Below, one piece after another: positions 42,349 to 55,892 of a DNA stretch of 64,000 nt (its first letter is position 1; every line of letters starts with the position of its first letter). Location of the stretch: the NCBI GenBank assembly GCA_001939145.1, contig LSRX01000425.1:452860-516859 (forward strand), given 5' to 3'. The stretch is from Symbiodinium microadriaticum. Its lineage: Eukaryota > Sar > Dinophyceae > Suessiales > Symbiodiniaceae. Below the pieces are notes generated by a model, which was not told the origin of the DNA, made no database searches, and saw only the letters and a list, made by a program, of their open reading frames with translations. Position numbers and translations under genes: made by a program.

Positions 42349-44345
42349 CTCTGGACTCAGTCACAGCGAGCTTTACTTCGATATTCGCATAGAGCATCGA
42401 CTGAGGCCTCCAGCTCCAGCTGTCAGCAAAGCGGCGGCACCGACCCCACCAGTTGCGACCACGTCTCAGCTTCGATTAAAACCCCTACGGAGCAACTAGA
42501 TCGCTCTGCAGACGAGCGTGGGATTTAAATTACCGTCGAGTCTTTTATGCAGAGAGAAGGTCTACAGCGACGGCTGCGGAGCCTGCGCGACGACCAAGTT
42601 GTGCATTGCGGCATTGTCATCAAGAAGTCGATCTGCGGCAGCTGCAATTGTCGTGTGTTACACATGTTTTCATGCTGGAGAGGCTAGCATGGTGCCGGCG
42701 CTTCGCTGTGCAATCAGCTTCGGTTGGAGAGTCCAGTCCCAGAGAGCAATAGACCCGCCTGTGTGGTGCCGAGCTCCAGCGAGAGAGGCTGGTCGAGTCT
42801 CATCATTTTGCAGGCCAAGGGCAGAAGCAAACCGCGCTTCAGAGCCCGAAGCCATGGATAATCGCACAAGGACTGCACTGCGGTAATGAAGTGGGAAATG
42901 ACAAGGAAAGAGCCCATCCCGATCCATTCTTGGCTGCCGGAACAGCCCATCGACCCGCTATCCCCCACCTCGGCAAGAAAACGCCGCACAAGTCGAAGAA
43001 GAGAGTTACGAGATTCGCACGGTCCTTCCATCCTGATCCAGTTTGGAAGTTGTTGCACAAAATGAGAGCGACATGCAGTTGAAATGTAGGCTCAAAACCA
43101 GCTGTCGCAGCCAGAGGTCACGTCCACAGCTGCAAGAGTCGTCAGTGCACGGCTCTTAACTACGTTCTTTTCCCTCGGGATGCGAAGACAGAGTTCTCCT
43201 TGCAGCGATCAGGCTGGGTGGGGTGACGGCAACATTGCCGACTTCTTCTTGAACGGTCGCAAAATTGACATCCGTGGGGAGGCCCGCCAGCGTGGAACTT
43301 AAAAGGGACAGGCTAATGCGCAACGCGGCAACAGCTAGGCTGGCCGACGTGGCCTCAACGTGGTGACCATCGACCCAGACACTCAGCAGGCACCAAATCT
43401 CCTTGACGTCTCAGATGCCACCTGCTCGGTGCAACAGGTCATGTCTCGCAAGACATACGATGTCTGGGCGGATCCGCAGACAGAGAACACTCGCCTAGTC
43501 AAGCTCTCAGCGAAGCATCCAGGTTTCCCATGTACTCATTACAACCCATCAGCAAAAACAGCTCTGCTTTGGGCAACTTCTCCTTCTCAACTCTAGGAGT
43601 CACGGTGACATGTCATGAGCAAAACATCGCGCAAGCACAGCTGCGCCAGAAGCAGCCACGAAGCGACACAGAGCTTGTGCAGAGGCCGCTGACATCAACA
43701 GCTTGCCGGATGGCCGCGTGATCCTGGTTGCATGCAAGGAGTTTGCTAGCGAATTCTGCATCTGCTCCGGGGAAGAGGCTTGCTTTCACGCTGCCAAAGC
43801 TTCTGGTCAGGTGGAGAGTAGTACCATACCATGTGTGAGGCGCCAAAGCTGAGATCGTCCTCCAACTTCTTCTAAGCTGCTCCACAGCTCTGTGTGAGTT
43901 CACCGTCCGTGCTTGCCAGCGCAGCATGGCGACAGTCCCGATGTGCCAGCGCCTGTGAGAGCGCGATGTTCAACACATATGCCATCAGCAACCCCATCAA
44001 GGCAAGGAGCTAGCAAGATCAAGCCCAAAGAAGATGTCGGGAACAGAAGTGACCGCTACAGCTCTGGCAGCAGCTCAAGACCGCCAAATGCAGCAGGTAG
44101 AGCCTGAGCTTGAACAAGAGTGGCAGTCGCCTCAGAAAGTCCGTTAAATTGTGGTCGGTGAGGTATATAGGTGAGGCCGGCGTCGTCAACATCTCGCGAT
44201 CACATTCCGCCACTCTTGCATGTTCAGGAATTCCGTGCAACACACGAGAATTCCCGCGCAACGGCTTAGCACCTTGGCATGGCGAAATGCAGCCGTGCGA
44301 GACATGCTGCACTGCATGGACTGTCGCATGGTGTTTGTGCATCAG
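42349..44345. other. Stretch with one exon-like piece
   Basis: The piece at 43357-43596 encodes VTIDPDTQQAPNLLDVSDAT and RKTYDVWADPQTENTRLVKL, which reads as real protein of unknown family. The remainder has overlapping open frames without a recognisable domain. Confidence 0.35.
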
Positions 44346-45181
44346 TGGACTGAGTGGTGAAATCATGACAGGTAATGACAAGTTCTTTGAAGAGGAACTC
44401 GATCGTTTCGGTGCGATCTCAGTGCCGTATCGGAATTGGAACGATGCTGTTAATGTCCTGCAAGATATAAGAGCTTTTAACATTGAGGTGAAAAAGTTGT
44501 TCATGAAGGACAATTTGATGAAGGCTTATGAGAGAGGCGCGTACGAGAGACAACATCGGCAACCTTCCCAACAGGTACGGGAGCCTCAGATGCATTCGGC
44601 ACCGGGAAGTAGAAGGATTTCGGAAGCTCCTGTGTGAGCTTCGTGTATCCAGACGTCGGAACATACTGCTTGGCAAACGAAGAGGGGTGTCAACTCAGAA
44701 CTGGAAGCTGGCTTTGAGGGAGGAGCCGAGCAGTTAGGCGAGAAGCATGGCACTTTGGTGCTTGAGACCTTAGGAGCCTTGAAGGTATCTCCGTGTGCAG
44801 AAGCTACATCAGCATCCCCTATTCGTGCGAGCATTGTTCGGATCCGTCTGTCTGAGGTCGGGAGTGGAAGTGAAAATCACCCAACAAAGCACGCCTCCTC
44901 TAAGCCGAGGTGCCGCTGGAGAAGCTGCATGAGGTTTGCTGCAAGCTCCATGGTCAGCCATACATCCCGACACGCAGCTGAATGGTGTTTCAGCAAGTTA
45001 GCATGGGCAAGGCATGTCAGTTTTCACCGCTGCAGAAACTGGAGCCGGGGGCATGGCTCACTCCGTTTGCGACAGCAAGGACTGGCGATGCCAAGTGGCT
45101 GCCGTGGAACCCCCTGACCTGGGATGATTCTGTTGCCAAATCCTCACCGAAAAAGGCGAAGCAGCGAGTATCGTGCTTTGG
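44346..45181 (+). CDS. Hypothetical multi-exon gene
   Basis: Three consecutive coding-like pieces. 44365-44637 encodes GNDKFFEEELDRFGAISVPY, NWNDAVNVLQDIRAFNIEVK and LMKAYERGAYERQHRQ, a helical segment. 44698-44785 encodes ELEAGFEGGAEQLGEKHG to LETLGALK and ends at a GTATCT donor. 44986-45181 encodes MGKACQFSPLQKLEPGAWL and AKWLPWNPLTWDDSVAKSSP with a basic end. Composition is consistent across pieces, but junctions are not all resolved. A further piece at 45355-45500 (DQEAHSEAMRERRTEALQ) may follow. No family recognised. Confidence 0.4.
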
Positions 45182-45599
45182 TTAAATTGCCTCCAAGATG
45201 CAAGCTCATTCTCCCCAGTCAAGTATGTCATTCCGCTGCATGCACTAAGCACTGGACCACATCATGCTGTCGTACTCTAGACTCTGTTTTCAACGACTGT
45301 AAAACGCCGATCAAGACCCTGTGGAAAGCGCAAACTTGCACAAGGTTGCTGGCAAACGATCAGGAAGCACATTCTGAAGCGATGCGGGAGCGCAGGACAG
45401 AGGCATTGCAGGCGGTGCTTCATGCAAGGCTAGATCATTCGGGTTCGCACGATCCCAGGGAATTGCCAGGCTTGCTGAATTGGGCGATGTGCACACAAGA
45501 AAGACCGAGACGAGTGAGGAGAGATGATTTCGGAACAATGTCCAGACCTCTGCGTGTTGTACACGGGAAGTGAGCGCATCCTGAAGCTGGGTTGAGAGT

Positions 45600-48360
45600 C
45601 GAGTTGGAGTTGGTTTCACGGGTCCCTCACAGGGCGAAACTAGGTCTTGATAGGTCTTGGTTGTGTATTTGGTTCTAGGCCTGCGTGCATTTGTCTGGGA
45701 CAGGCTTTGCTTACGGTCGTTTAGTTGTGGTTTGTTTGTGTTCGTAGCCGCCCTGACAGCCCTGCCTGCTCAGTGAATCTACTGAGTGGGAGTTGACGAG
45801 TCGTTGAACCAGTATCGCTGCAGACCTTGCCAGGCTTGTCCGAGTGTGAGTGTCAAGAAAAGAGTGTGCAGGATTTTCGATTTGGTGGACGAGCTGGGGC
45901 ACAAAGTGGAAACGGATCAGGTGCAGAGTCTTGGCTGAATAAAGGCTTGTGAAGACTCTATATACACAGGGCAGTTTACCGCTTGTCTGTGAGTTATGAT
46001 GGAAGGAGCATCCGGCATCCAGAGGCCGGCCTATGCTCAATGCTCCAGCATCTCTTAATGTCGTCTGCAAGCATGCCTCCATGCAGGTCTTCCTGGCCTT
46101 GCAGTCGGGCGTGCCTTCGAAACTAAGGCACATCGCAACGAAGTGAGGAAGCGCATACTGCAAGGGAAGCGACACGTTCAGCCTGAGGTGCGAGCTGCTC
46201 GAACGCCTCAAACATCAGTGCAAGCTGCTTGCTGAGCGAAATGCAGCAACGGAAAAGCAGAGGGCGATCGAGGCCCGTTTGCTGTCGAGATGAGGATTCA
46301 AATTATCATTCGGCAGAAACGCACCATTTGGTAGAAACGCAATGATCTGAGCTTCGTATCATGACCCTTCAAGGCAGCCAAGAAGCAGGAGGCAGAGAAG
46401 CCAACTAAAAGCAGCCGAGCATGGAGCTTGTCTGCACTGCGACGCTTCACGGGTGCACGCCGCGGCCCGAGCGAGCTTTTCGCAAGAGCATGCATGCATT
46501 GCGGCAAGATGGCGAGTAGAAGACAATAGATTTTCACAGGTCAGGCGTGGGCGGCTTGATCTTGGCAGCCGCCTCTGTTGTTCGCAAAGCCTGCAGGCGC
46601 ATGGCACATCATGGCACATGATATTGCCTGCCTCCGCAAAGTCCAGAATTTAAGATGGTGCAGAGGACAGAGCCAGTTGAAGGCAATTGGACATGTCCTC
46701 AATGGCCGAAGCTTTGGTGTACAGGCGTAGCGAGAATCTCAAGGATCCTTGCCGGCATCCATGTCCAACCTGCCTTTGGCATCAGCGTTTGGAAAGTGCA
46801 TGGCTTTAATCTGCCCTTTCCCTGCAGACTTGGGTCATTATGGGAGCTGTCAACTTTACAAACACTGAGCCTGCCACTGGCACAGACTCTGGAAAGCCAT
46901 CAACGGGCAAAGCTCAAAGATTCGGTATAACAGAAACGCGTCGCTCTTGCCGGCCTTGTGCAATGTCGCGACTTGTGCATGCGAAAGGCATACATGCAGT
47001 TTCAGACACGGCAGGACTCAGGCATGGAAAATCTCGATGCCCGAGCAATCTCGGCACTTTGGAGCGTTGCCCTCTGGCGGTCGATTGCCCCATCCGCTGT
47101 GATCCAAATCCTGTCAAAGAATCAGGTGCCGGCGCTTCTGTGCCTGGTGGCAAAGAGAGGGAGGGCTACGCTCTGATCGGGATCAAGGGAAGTTCCGGCC
47201 TTAGCTCATCTGCGGGCGGGGAAACCGAAAAGCATTGGATTTAACAAAGAATCGAACAATTCTAGTAGCCCAAGGCGAAGCGCTTGCGGAGCAGCAAGGT
47301 GGTCGAGTCTGGCTCTCGGGCGCCGCAAAGCTCGCATCTCGCTGCTGCCATGTTGTGCCTGTTCAGCCCAGGTCGAGATAGAGGGCCAGTTGCCTTTCTT
47401 TGCACTTGGCCCAGCATGAAGCTGTGAGGCGTCAGTCAGTTCGTTAGCGCAGAGCTGTAAGAGCTTCGGGAAGATGCCGTCTGCATGTAACCGAACTCCT
47501 TGAGGGTGCACAGGGTAAGACCTAAAAGCATCAGACAGTACCCGACGATTAGGTGCGACACCCTCCTCCTCTTCCGCCGAGCTCACCATCGCCGCCGCCG
47601 ATGCCTGCGCAAGCGGCTCAGGCTTTTCAGGTCAATCTTTTTGGATACCTATATGTAAGCGCATCAGCTGAAGCATTCGCAGTACCTGATTTTGCGGAGG
47701 GCAGCCCAGCCTCAGCAGTTTAGCCCTCCGACCTGGGTCCCTGGCTCAGCCGCTGGGAGTTGCGACGGAGATTTCCAAGTGCCCCACAGCGTCATGGTAG
47801 GCCAAGGAGCCCGCAGCTCCGAAGCCGCCCAGCACCTTCCCAACCGCCCCTCCCACTGCAGAGATCGGCACTCAGCGAAAGATTGTTTCTTCTCCTGCGC
47901 AGAGCATGATGGCTGCTCTGGCCGTGATGATTTGCAAGTCGAGGCCTGCGCAGAAGGTGCGTGTACCGAAGCTGCAGGCCCGGGTTCCTTTGGCAATGCC
48001 TACGAAACGGAGTCCTGTGGAGTCGGGAACATGACCTCTGCTGCGGCATTGGGCTATGCAAACAGAAGCCGCTGCGAATCTGACCCGCCAAACTCCCGGA
48101 CACTACGAGCTTCACCCTCAGTCACAGGGAGCTTCAGCGGTTGATTGAAACTGCCAGGTAGATCCCCAGGGAGGGGTGACGTACCAAGATGAGATGGTCG
48201 AACGGGACGGCAAGCCCGAAGAACAGGGCCAAAGTTGGCAGGAGGCCGGCGCCATGCAAGAAGGGTGCTGTGCAAGTGTAAAGTTTTTCTGCCAGTGAAA
48301 GCAATCTTGGACGAGAGTAGATTTGTGTCAGGTCGTGCTCATGTTAGACAAGCTGCAAGC
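45600..48360. other. No gene recognised
   Basis: Open frames on both strands; the most coding-like is 46958-47110 (CRDLCMRKAYMQFQTRQDSG). None has a known domain, and I cannot define exons. Confidence 0.35.
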
Positions 48361-48369
48361 AAAGATAAA

Positions 48370-48384
48370 GGCTCGTTGGTCTAG
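48370..48384 (+). repeat. tRNA-Pro-like 5' end (possible SINE head)
   Basis: The 15 bases ggctcgttggtctag equal the first 15 bases of eukaryotic tRNA-Pro, including the first half of the A box. After that the sequence departs (tgtcaggggcag), and no anticodon arm, T arm or B box with the GGTTCGA core follows. So it is not a tRNA gene. It may be a truncated tRNA pseudogene or the head of a tRNA-derived short interspersed element. Confidence 0.4.
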
Positions 48385-51020
48385 TGTCAGGGGCAGATTT
48401 CGATTGTTCATTGCTTCAGAGTCTCTCTCATGGCTGAGTCACATTGGAATGCAGGCGAAGCGACTCGCGGGTGCCTGATCACCAGAGGCTCCTACACTGT
48501 ACTATACGGCCCATGTGCAGCTACTTGGATTCATTGACGAACAGCTTCTCTGCCACGAGGTGAACCTCCAGATGGATTTGGCGACGGAGGCACAAGCCTG
48601 ACCTGCCCTACGCTGGAAACTGCATAAGACGGTTCACTAATGGCAGCCGGCAAAAAGTTTTCAGCAAATGCTCCAACTGCTGCGTTGCGCACTCCCGCCG
48701 CTTCAGGGCCCGGTGAAATTGTCGGAGATGTTTTGTACAACCGCTGTCCAAATGCAGCAGTGCAGAAATGATGTCGTGCTGAAGCGAGACGAGGATGCTC
48801 GTATCCAAGCTGTCCTAAGAGGGCAAATCAACTCCCATGTTTTTCAGCTGCAGGACTGGCTCATATGTATGCCACGCCCGGCTTGACAAGTCCATGTGCA
48901 CCATCGTGCCCGACCGCTTGGCTTGGCATTACACACCAACATCCCAGAACGTGTAACCTACGGTCGTCGCCATGGCTGGCAGCAGGAGGACACTTCATCT
49001 TCTGAGGCTTGGTGACGCAGTAGTCTTGTGGAGATTGAAAAACGCTTGTGAACCTTGTCAAGCCGGTTCCCTGCTCCGTAGTGCCTATAGGGTAAAGTCT
49101 GGTGCCTATGTATGGTGTCGGCCACGGTGTTCCTGATGCCCATGTGTGGCTATGTTGGCAACAAGGGCACGCCGTACTGTTGCTGCTGAAAACGGATGTA
49201 AGTACCATCAAGCTCGGCTCTGTGGCTGCCCATCATCCCTGAGTCCTCTGTCCGAGTTGTGAGAGCTTAAATCCTGAAAGGAACCCTTAAAGGATCCTTA
49301 CTCTTGGGTTCGGGGGTTGGAAATCTAAGACTTGGAATACGCCGAGGAAAGAAGGCTGGGTCATCTGACCCACAAGATTTTATCCGATCCAGATAGTGGA
49401 AACAAGTTTTTTCCGGTCACATCAAAGGAGTGCTCAGACGATTTGAGAATGAACTAGCCGGGTGCTTAAACAAGTCGTGAAACGGTTTCATATTCCTCAA
49501 TCGGCATTCCGTGTACCGCTTTGAAGAGGCAGCAAGACCTTTAGATCTCCAAGCGAACAACATAATCGACATCATCTGGCGAAAAACTTGTGATCGAAAA
49601 CGCAGCCACTGAATCTCAGCAGGCCCCGCAATTCGTGAAGAAGCAGTTGCGGGCCTTTGTGGTGTGGCGGGACGGCTGCACTCCCTCAAAGCGGCGTATC
49701 CACCTCATCCCATTGGTGGGCGCTTGCGCAAAGCTTTTGAGGAGAGAGCCGCAAACTGCAGCTTCTGGTGTTGCTGCGGTTTTGGGGCCTCTCGAACTTG
49801 CACCTTGGTCGCAGAAGATGGCTAGGTGCCGTATCTAAGGTTCCAGACCTCCAGTGCTTTCTGACTTGCTCGTTTTTGGTGTGTCCACGTCCGCCTGCAC
49901 TCCAGGAGGGCGCGGGCGGCTTGCCCAGACCTGCGTCTGGAGCAGCCCAACTGGAGGAAGGTCCAAGGGACCCTTGCCGCCGGGGGCGTTTGGCACGCTC
50001 CACCCCGAAGGCATGTGTCTCATCCAGCGCTGCCTTGCTTAGGACGGTGTTTCGTTTAATGAGTTTAATGCAGCCGATGCATTGTCAGCAGGGCAGCCGT
50101 TGAAAGAAAACTGAAAACAAGTCAGGGAGATGTGGTAGTGTGTTGGAACGGAGGCTAACTAACGAGGGCTTAGTTTGAGCATGTCCTGGACAGGGCACCG
50201 CGCCACGTACGCGCCCGGGTTCGAGGGCCTGACACTGGCAGAGCACACCGTCATGATCTGAACCGATGGGAGCCGCCAGTCGTAAATCAAGTGTCGAGTT
50301 TTCGTGGGTGCCCCTTGCACAAAGACAATAAGATGGCATGCAGCATTCATAGTTGCATTTTGATTTGCTTAGCAAGCCATGCAATAGGGTCTTTTCCCAT
50401 TGGTCCCTCCCGAACAGACGAAAGTCGTCCCGCTTGCAGCAGAATCCTTTCTTGATGCAGACCGGTCCTACCATAGAGAGGCAACCCGAACGTCAACAAG
50501 ATAGCTGACAGCTGCACTTGGTAAGAAAACCCTTGTTGGCGTAAGCCATCAATCAAGGCAGCTTTAAACAGGCCGCTCCGAAGTCACAAGTAAGAAAACA
50601 TTGCAAACAAGAGCAGATTACACCGAAGCACATTCATCAAAGAAGGTTGCGTTCCCGGTCCTGGCACAAAATTTCCAGATTGACCAACTCGCACGGATCC
50701 GAGGAAGACATTGGATCAGAACTGCGCTGCTTGCAAACGGCTCTGCTCCCCTCGCACCCGCTTGCGGGAAAAGCAGTGGCTTTTGTCACAGCTGCCGTGC
50801 GTTGGACATTTCACAGGCTGGCCGGGAAGGAAAGTTTTGGACATATTCTGGGCCCGCTAATGCAGTTCCCTTAGCTTGCCTTCCTGGGCCAGGTGTGGGC
50901 AATGTCCAACACCGTGCTCGTGCCGCCGGTGTCATCGGCCCGGGCTGCGAGGCAGCAGGCGAAAAGAACAGATTGGTGCAGCGCGAGCCCTGTGAATATG
51001 TAGCGCAACAGTCGTGTCGT
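48385..51020. other. Stretch with scattered exon-like pieces
   Basis: Two plus-strand pieces look coding: 48700-48850 (AVQMQQCRNDVVLKRDEDAR) and 49590-49740 (FVKKQLRAFVVWRDGCTPSK, IHLIPLVGACAKLL). No family recognised, exon edges unresolved. Confidence 0.3.
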
Positions 51021-51029
51021 GTTGGTTCT

Positions 51030-54000
51030 TCTGGGACGTGTATATATGTACATGTTGTGTGTGATTATGTATATGTACATGTAGATGTATATGAAAATGT
51101 GTACGTAGATAATTGATGTAGATTTAGCTGCAGATGTATGTGTAACGGCAGGTCGGTGGAATATATGAATGATTCTATAGCCTCGTATTTATTACGGTTA
51201 AGAAGTTACTAATATTTCTACCTTTTAATCTTAAATTCTTATTTTACGATTTAGCTCTTCTGTTCGATACGACGTGGTAATCGGTAGTATCGCGTTCCTT
51301 ACTTCGGAAAAAGGATTGGTTTTGAAAGTCATTTGATTATCTTTAGTATTTAGGAAATTCGGTTTAGGAATTTCGTTTGGATATTATTATATAGTAATAT
51401 CCCAAAATCGGGCTATTATTGCTCTATTTTTCAGGAGGAGTATAAATAGTCTGTACAGGTTGGATGTTGGATGACATACTTTTCGAAATGCAAAGAAGAA
51501 ATTATATAATATTGAAATTGCCAGTATTAAATTTGAAGTATTATATGTTATTCTCTTCTAATTATATTCGTTATATGAGTGTTTTATAAAATCTGTCATC
51601 TTTCGCAAATAATGAGAAGTCGTTTCTTTAAAAGAATATATGATGATATTAATAGATAATAATATATTTCTCGTGATATTAATATAAATTAAGAAAGATA
51701 ATTAATATTATATTTCGTAAATATAAAATTTTATAATATATATATATATACGAAATTCTTCGACTATATTTGATTATGTATTAAAATATGATTTAAAATA
51801 TATATAAGATTTTAATTTGTACGCTGGTCTATTTTTTCTTGCTAAAATATTCTAAAATGATAAGTTGACGCTAAATTTGTCGTATTATTGCCGCGTATTA
51901 TTGAAGAACTACTACACAAATAATTTCTATTATTTTTATTGACGCGTTATAGGTTTCGGAATTTCGAATTAATTTTATTGACGTGCCTAGAGGCAAATAT
52001 TTAGAATGGATTATGGCAGTTAGATTTAGTATGAGATGTTACGATCTCGAAGAGAAAATAAATTTAATGAGTTAAGTTTAGCAAGTCGGGAAGATTATTA
52101 TATAAAAGATGATAAGTCGTTAGAAGGATCTAGATTCCCAAAAATCCTAGATCACTCCCCTCTTTATTAATATTGTTTCGGATCTCTATTAGGATGTTTG
52201 AATAGTTTCTTTCGGTAAGAGCGAACGAAGGCAAAAAGAAAAGAGTAGTGATTAAGTCGATTTTTCACCGCAAACTTAGCGCATACTATTATATATAAAA
52301 TAATACTTTCATAATTACTTACTCATTAAATCCGTTTTATTAGGTCCCTTTAATCTCTAAACTTCCGATCTGTATATTCATATAAAAATCTACTTGTTAA
52401 TCTTATTTATTTTCGAATTACGGAGATACTATCTCCTTAATAATGAGCCCCGAATTCGCGTGTGGGATATGTATACATTTAGCGTTCTAAATTCATTTCG
52501 TGTTTAGAAATGTATTCCAAATTCTGCCCCCCTCTTCCCGACCCCTTCCACGACTCTTGAGCTACGCCTAACGAGCACGACATGAAGCAGAAATTGATAA
52601 TATCGTTTCCATATCAGGAACGCATAATTAATCTATGAATAAAAATTATAATTTCACTAATGCGTATTTTCAAAAACTAAGTCTAAAAAATTATTCTAAA
52701 ATAATATATAAAAAGAACCCATTTATTTATATATTCAAAAAGTATAAATATAATTAATTTTAGAGAATTCTCCATATTATATATTCTTTATATTAATCTC
52801 CTCTTTCGTCTGGGAGGAACTTATTCCATAAATTTATTTCTCTCTATTGATTAACCATTCCAATACTTCCATAGAGGATTATTATCGAAAATTATCTTTC
52901 CCAGAAATCAAATAGAAATCCCAAACTTACGAATTGCTTTTTCTATTCATTAAATAAAAGATATATAGAAAAATAAGATTTAAGAATTCTTTGAATAGAT
53001 CGAAATTTTATCTAATAGGAAATAAATATAGAATAAAATCTTATAGAAAAAATAGTCTTTAGAATCCTTTCTAGATTATTTTAGCCGATACAGCCTAAAA
53101 TAATCTCTTCAAATTTATATATAATTTTTCGGAAAATAACATAATTAAGTCCCAATTTTCGATGAGTCGTATATATATATCTTCTGGTCCTTTGTCTATA
53201 TCTAGTTTTATTTGTCTTAATCGTCGGCACGACCTGTACTATTTCACGTATTGGATGAGCCGAGATTGGGTCGCAGTCTAAATCTTTAATATCTTATCTG
53301 TTTCTGTTGTACAATCTAGTTAATGGGTCCGACGTTTTCGTCTCGTTTAGCTCCGCACGCTCTCAAGCTCCGAGGGGCGGGGGGTTGGGGGCAAAAAAAA
53401 AAGAAAATTAACNNNNNNNNNNNNNNNNNNNNNNNNNNNNNNNNNNNNNNNNNNNNNNNNNNNNNNNNNNNNNNNNNNNNNAAAAGAAAATTAACCTCCT
53501 CCCCCCCCGAATTCTTTTTTTTTTGCGGCTTTTCCCGGGCTCGCAGAATTCTAGGATGAGAGTTCTCCGCCCTGCGGGAGGCCCGGGGCTGTGGAATCGC
53601 CGTGGTCTTATAAGCCTAGTCTTCAATAATCTGGTCCAGCAATAAATCGCTATGATATACATACTTCAAAATGAAGCAAGATGCGCGGAAATATTTATAT
53701 CTATACCAATACTTTCAAGAATAGTAGACAGAAATCTATGAAGACTTATAAATATGACTTACGAGATATTCCATATATATATATTACCAATGGATCAATG
53801 ACAGGTATAGATATATTTATATTATATTTATATATGACGTTGCTATATATCTATATCAATATTTATTTGAATAGACGGACGAATTTGGGATATAGCAAAG
53901 ATTCGTTTTAAGATATAATAGAAGACCCATACCATAATAGCACAAAAAAGAGATCAAATCGGAAAGTCGGGAACAGTCCAAGAACATGACATATAAGAAA

Positions 54001-55510
54001 TCTCATCTAAATACTAAAGATAATGCGACAAAAGAAACGCCGGAATTATGAAATCAGATAATAGCCCTGAAAGCTATATCCTCTAAAGCAGATCATGGGA
54101 CAATTCCATATAAGAGATGATGAGTGTGATATCCAAAGTGCTGCAATAAACGAATATCAGAGATAAATTTAATAGGTCTAGATAATATCCAAACCATCCC
54201 CAAAACCAAAAAAAATTATTCATTCCTAAGCCTCTTTCAGAGGAGACGATGGGTGGCAAATCTCAAACCCTGGAAGGAATGGCTGGATCCTCAAAATTTT
54301 ATAAATCACGAGCCGCACTTCGCACATGCTTAAACATCCGCCTAACAGTCTATATATCAAGATGTTTATTAGTGGCTTCCCAAACGGGCGCCCATAATAT
54401 ATATTGAATCTAAATTTAAGATTCTGGTTTTTAGATAGAATATATAAAGCATATATAAGCCAATATCGGTATATACATATAATTTATATAGAAGTATGCA
54501 CATAAACACGTATATATATATGTATCTTGGATTCATACATACCAATTTCTCTAGGTCGATATTATTTTAAATATAATCTTCTCTATCGAAAATCATTATA
54601 TTCAAGTTGTTGTTCTTGTAAATCACTACCCATCTAAATTCAGGAATTAAGATTATTAACAAAAATAATATCTCTCCAATTTGTATTTAATAAGAATAGA
54701 ATCCAATATCAATCTAAATTCACTTATTTCATCACTACTTATCCACGAAAATTCCAAAACATAATTATAATATAAAATATATCTAGAATCATTATCATAG
54801 TATTATATATCCATATATATCAAAAACCAATTTAATAATATCATAATATTATTAAAAATCCCTATAATATTTTAATAAATGCCGTACCGATCAAAAATCT
54901 ATCTTTTGTCTTAAAAATCAATATCATCTACTCGCAATTTCTAAATAACAAATATCCTTATCTTAGACAGACCTTATAATATCCAAAATATACCGTATTT
55001 TAATCGAAAAATACGAGTCTCTATTTTTTAGTATTCTCTTATTTTTTTCGACAATAGAATAATATTGTATAAAGCATAATTTATTTCGCCGATAAAAGTA
55101 AATCAAAAATACGGAATATTAAAAAAAAATCAGATAGAGCCCACGATCTAAGAAATCCCAATTAAATTTTTGACTCAGGGATTCCGAGAAGAAAAAAAAG
55201 AATCAAAAAGGACAATATTATAATTATCTTATATAATATCTTCTAATTTTTAGCTATAGAATGTCGGTAGATAGAGAATATTCATACTTAGCATCATTAT
55301 CTTGGTTTGAGCGGGTTTATGTTGTCGTAGATAGGGGATAATGAGATGAAGACTTATGTTCGGAGTAGAGTCGTAACGTAGTCTCGAAAGTACAGAGGAA
55401 GTTTCGACGTAGATTTTGGAGGTCGGGGTAGCATATATTTATTCATTTATTTAGTTATGTATTTTATTCAGCTATTTGTGTTTTTTTATTTATTGACCGT
55501 CTATTATTTC
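51030..55510. other. AT-rich island
   Basis: About 4.5 kb that is markedly richer in A and T than everything else in the window, with runs of TATA, AATAAT and ATATAA. No open frame above about 80 codons exists and I recognise no gene, organellar gene fragment or rRNA. A GC-rich patch of about 300 bases with a gap lies in its middle. It could be an AT-rich repeat, a transferred organellar or foreign fragment, or a scaffolding error. Confidence 0.7.
53391..53526. other. Assembly gap inside an inverted repeat, with duplicated edges
   Basis: Bases 53413-53481 are 69 Ns. The 14-base word aaaagaaaattaac ends the left side (53399-53412) and starts the right side (53482-53495). In addition, gcaaaaaaaaaagaa at 53391-53405 is the exact reverse complement of 53512-53526. 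The contig ends may truly overlap, and a hairpin with homopolymers may have broken the assembly. Confidence 0.85.
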
Positions 55511-55892
55511 AAACCTGGAGAATCTCATGGATTTCGCCCACGAGTTGTCATCACCTTTGGCGGCGCCAAAGAGTCTTTGATTTCCCAGCCACCGAGAGAT
55601 AAACGATGCAGAGTCATGAACGCAGCCCAGGGACTGAGACAAGATGCCGGCGAAGACACATCAAAAGCCCAGGCACAGGTGCCGATTCACGCAAGCCCTG
55701 GCATGCATCAATCACTCCGGCCACTGCCACCGCCAGGGGACCGGCATCACGATCCTGGGGCAGGGCTCTTGTAAGCTCGTAAGACTGCAAAGCTTGGTTC
55801 CCCGCAGTCACCTTGATGTTTGCGTCGTCTTGCCTGCACACATGGCACATCAAAGGCCGACAGTGGAAACACTTTCAGAGCTCGTGGCAAGT

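Noticed and set aside
53323..53662. Open frames across the N gap
   Set aside because: The translation includes unknown bases; no coding evidence.
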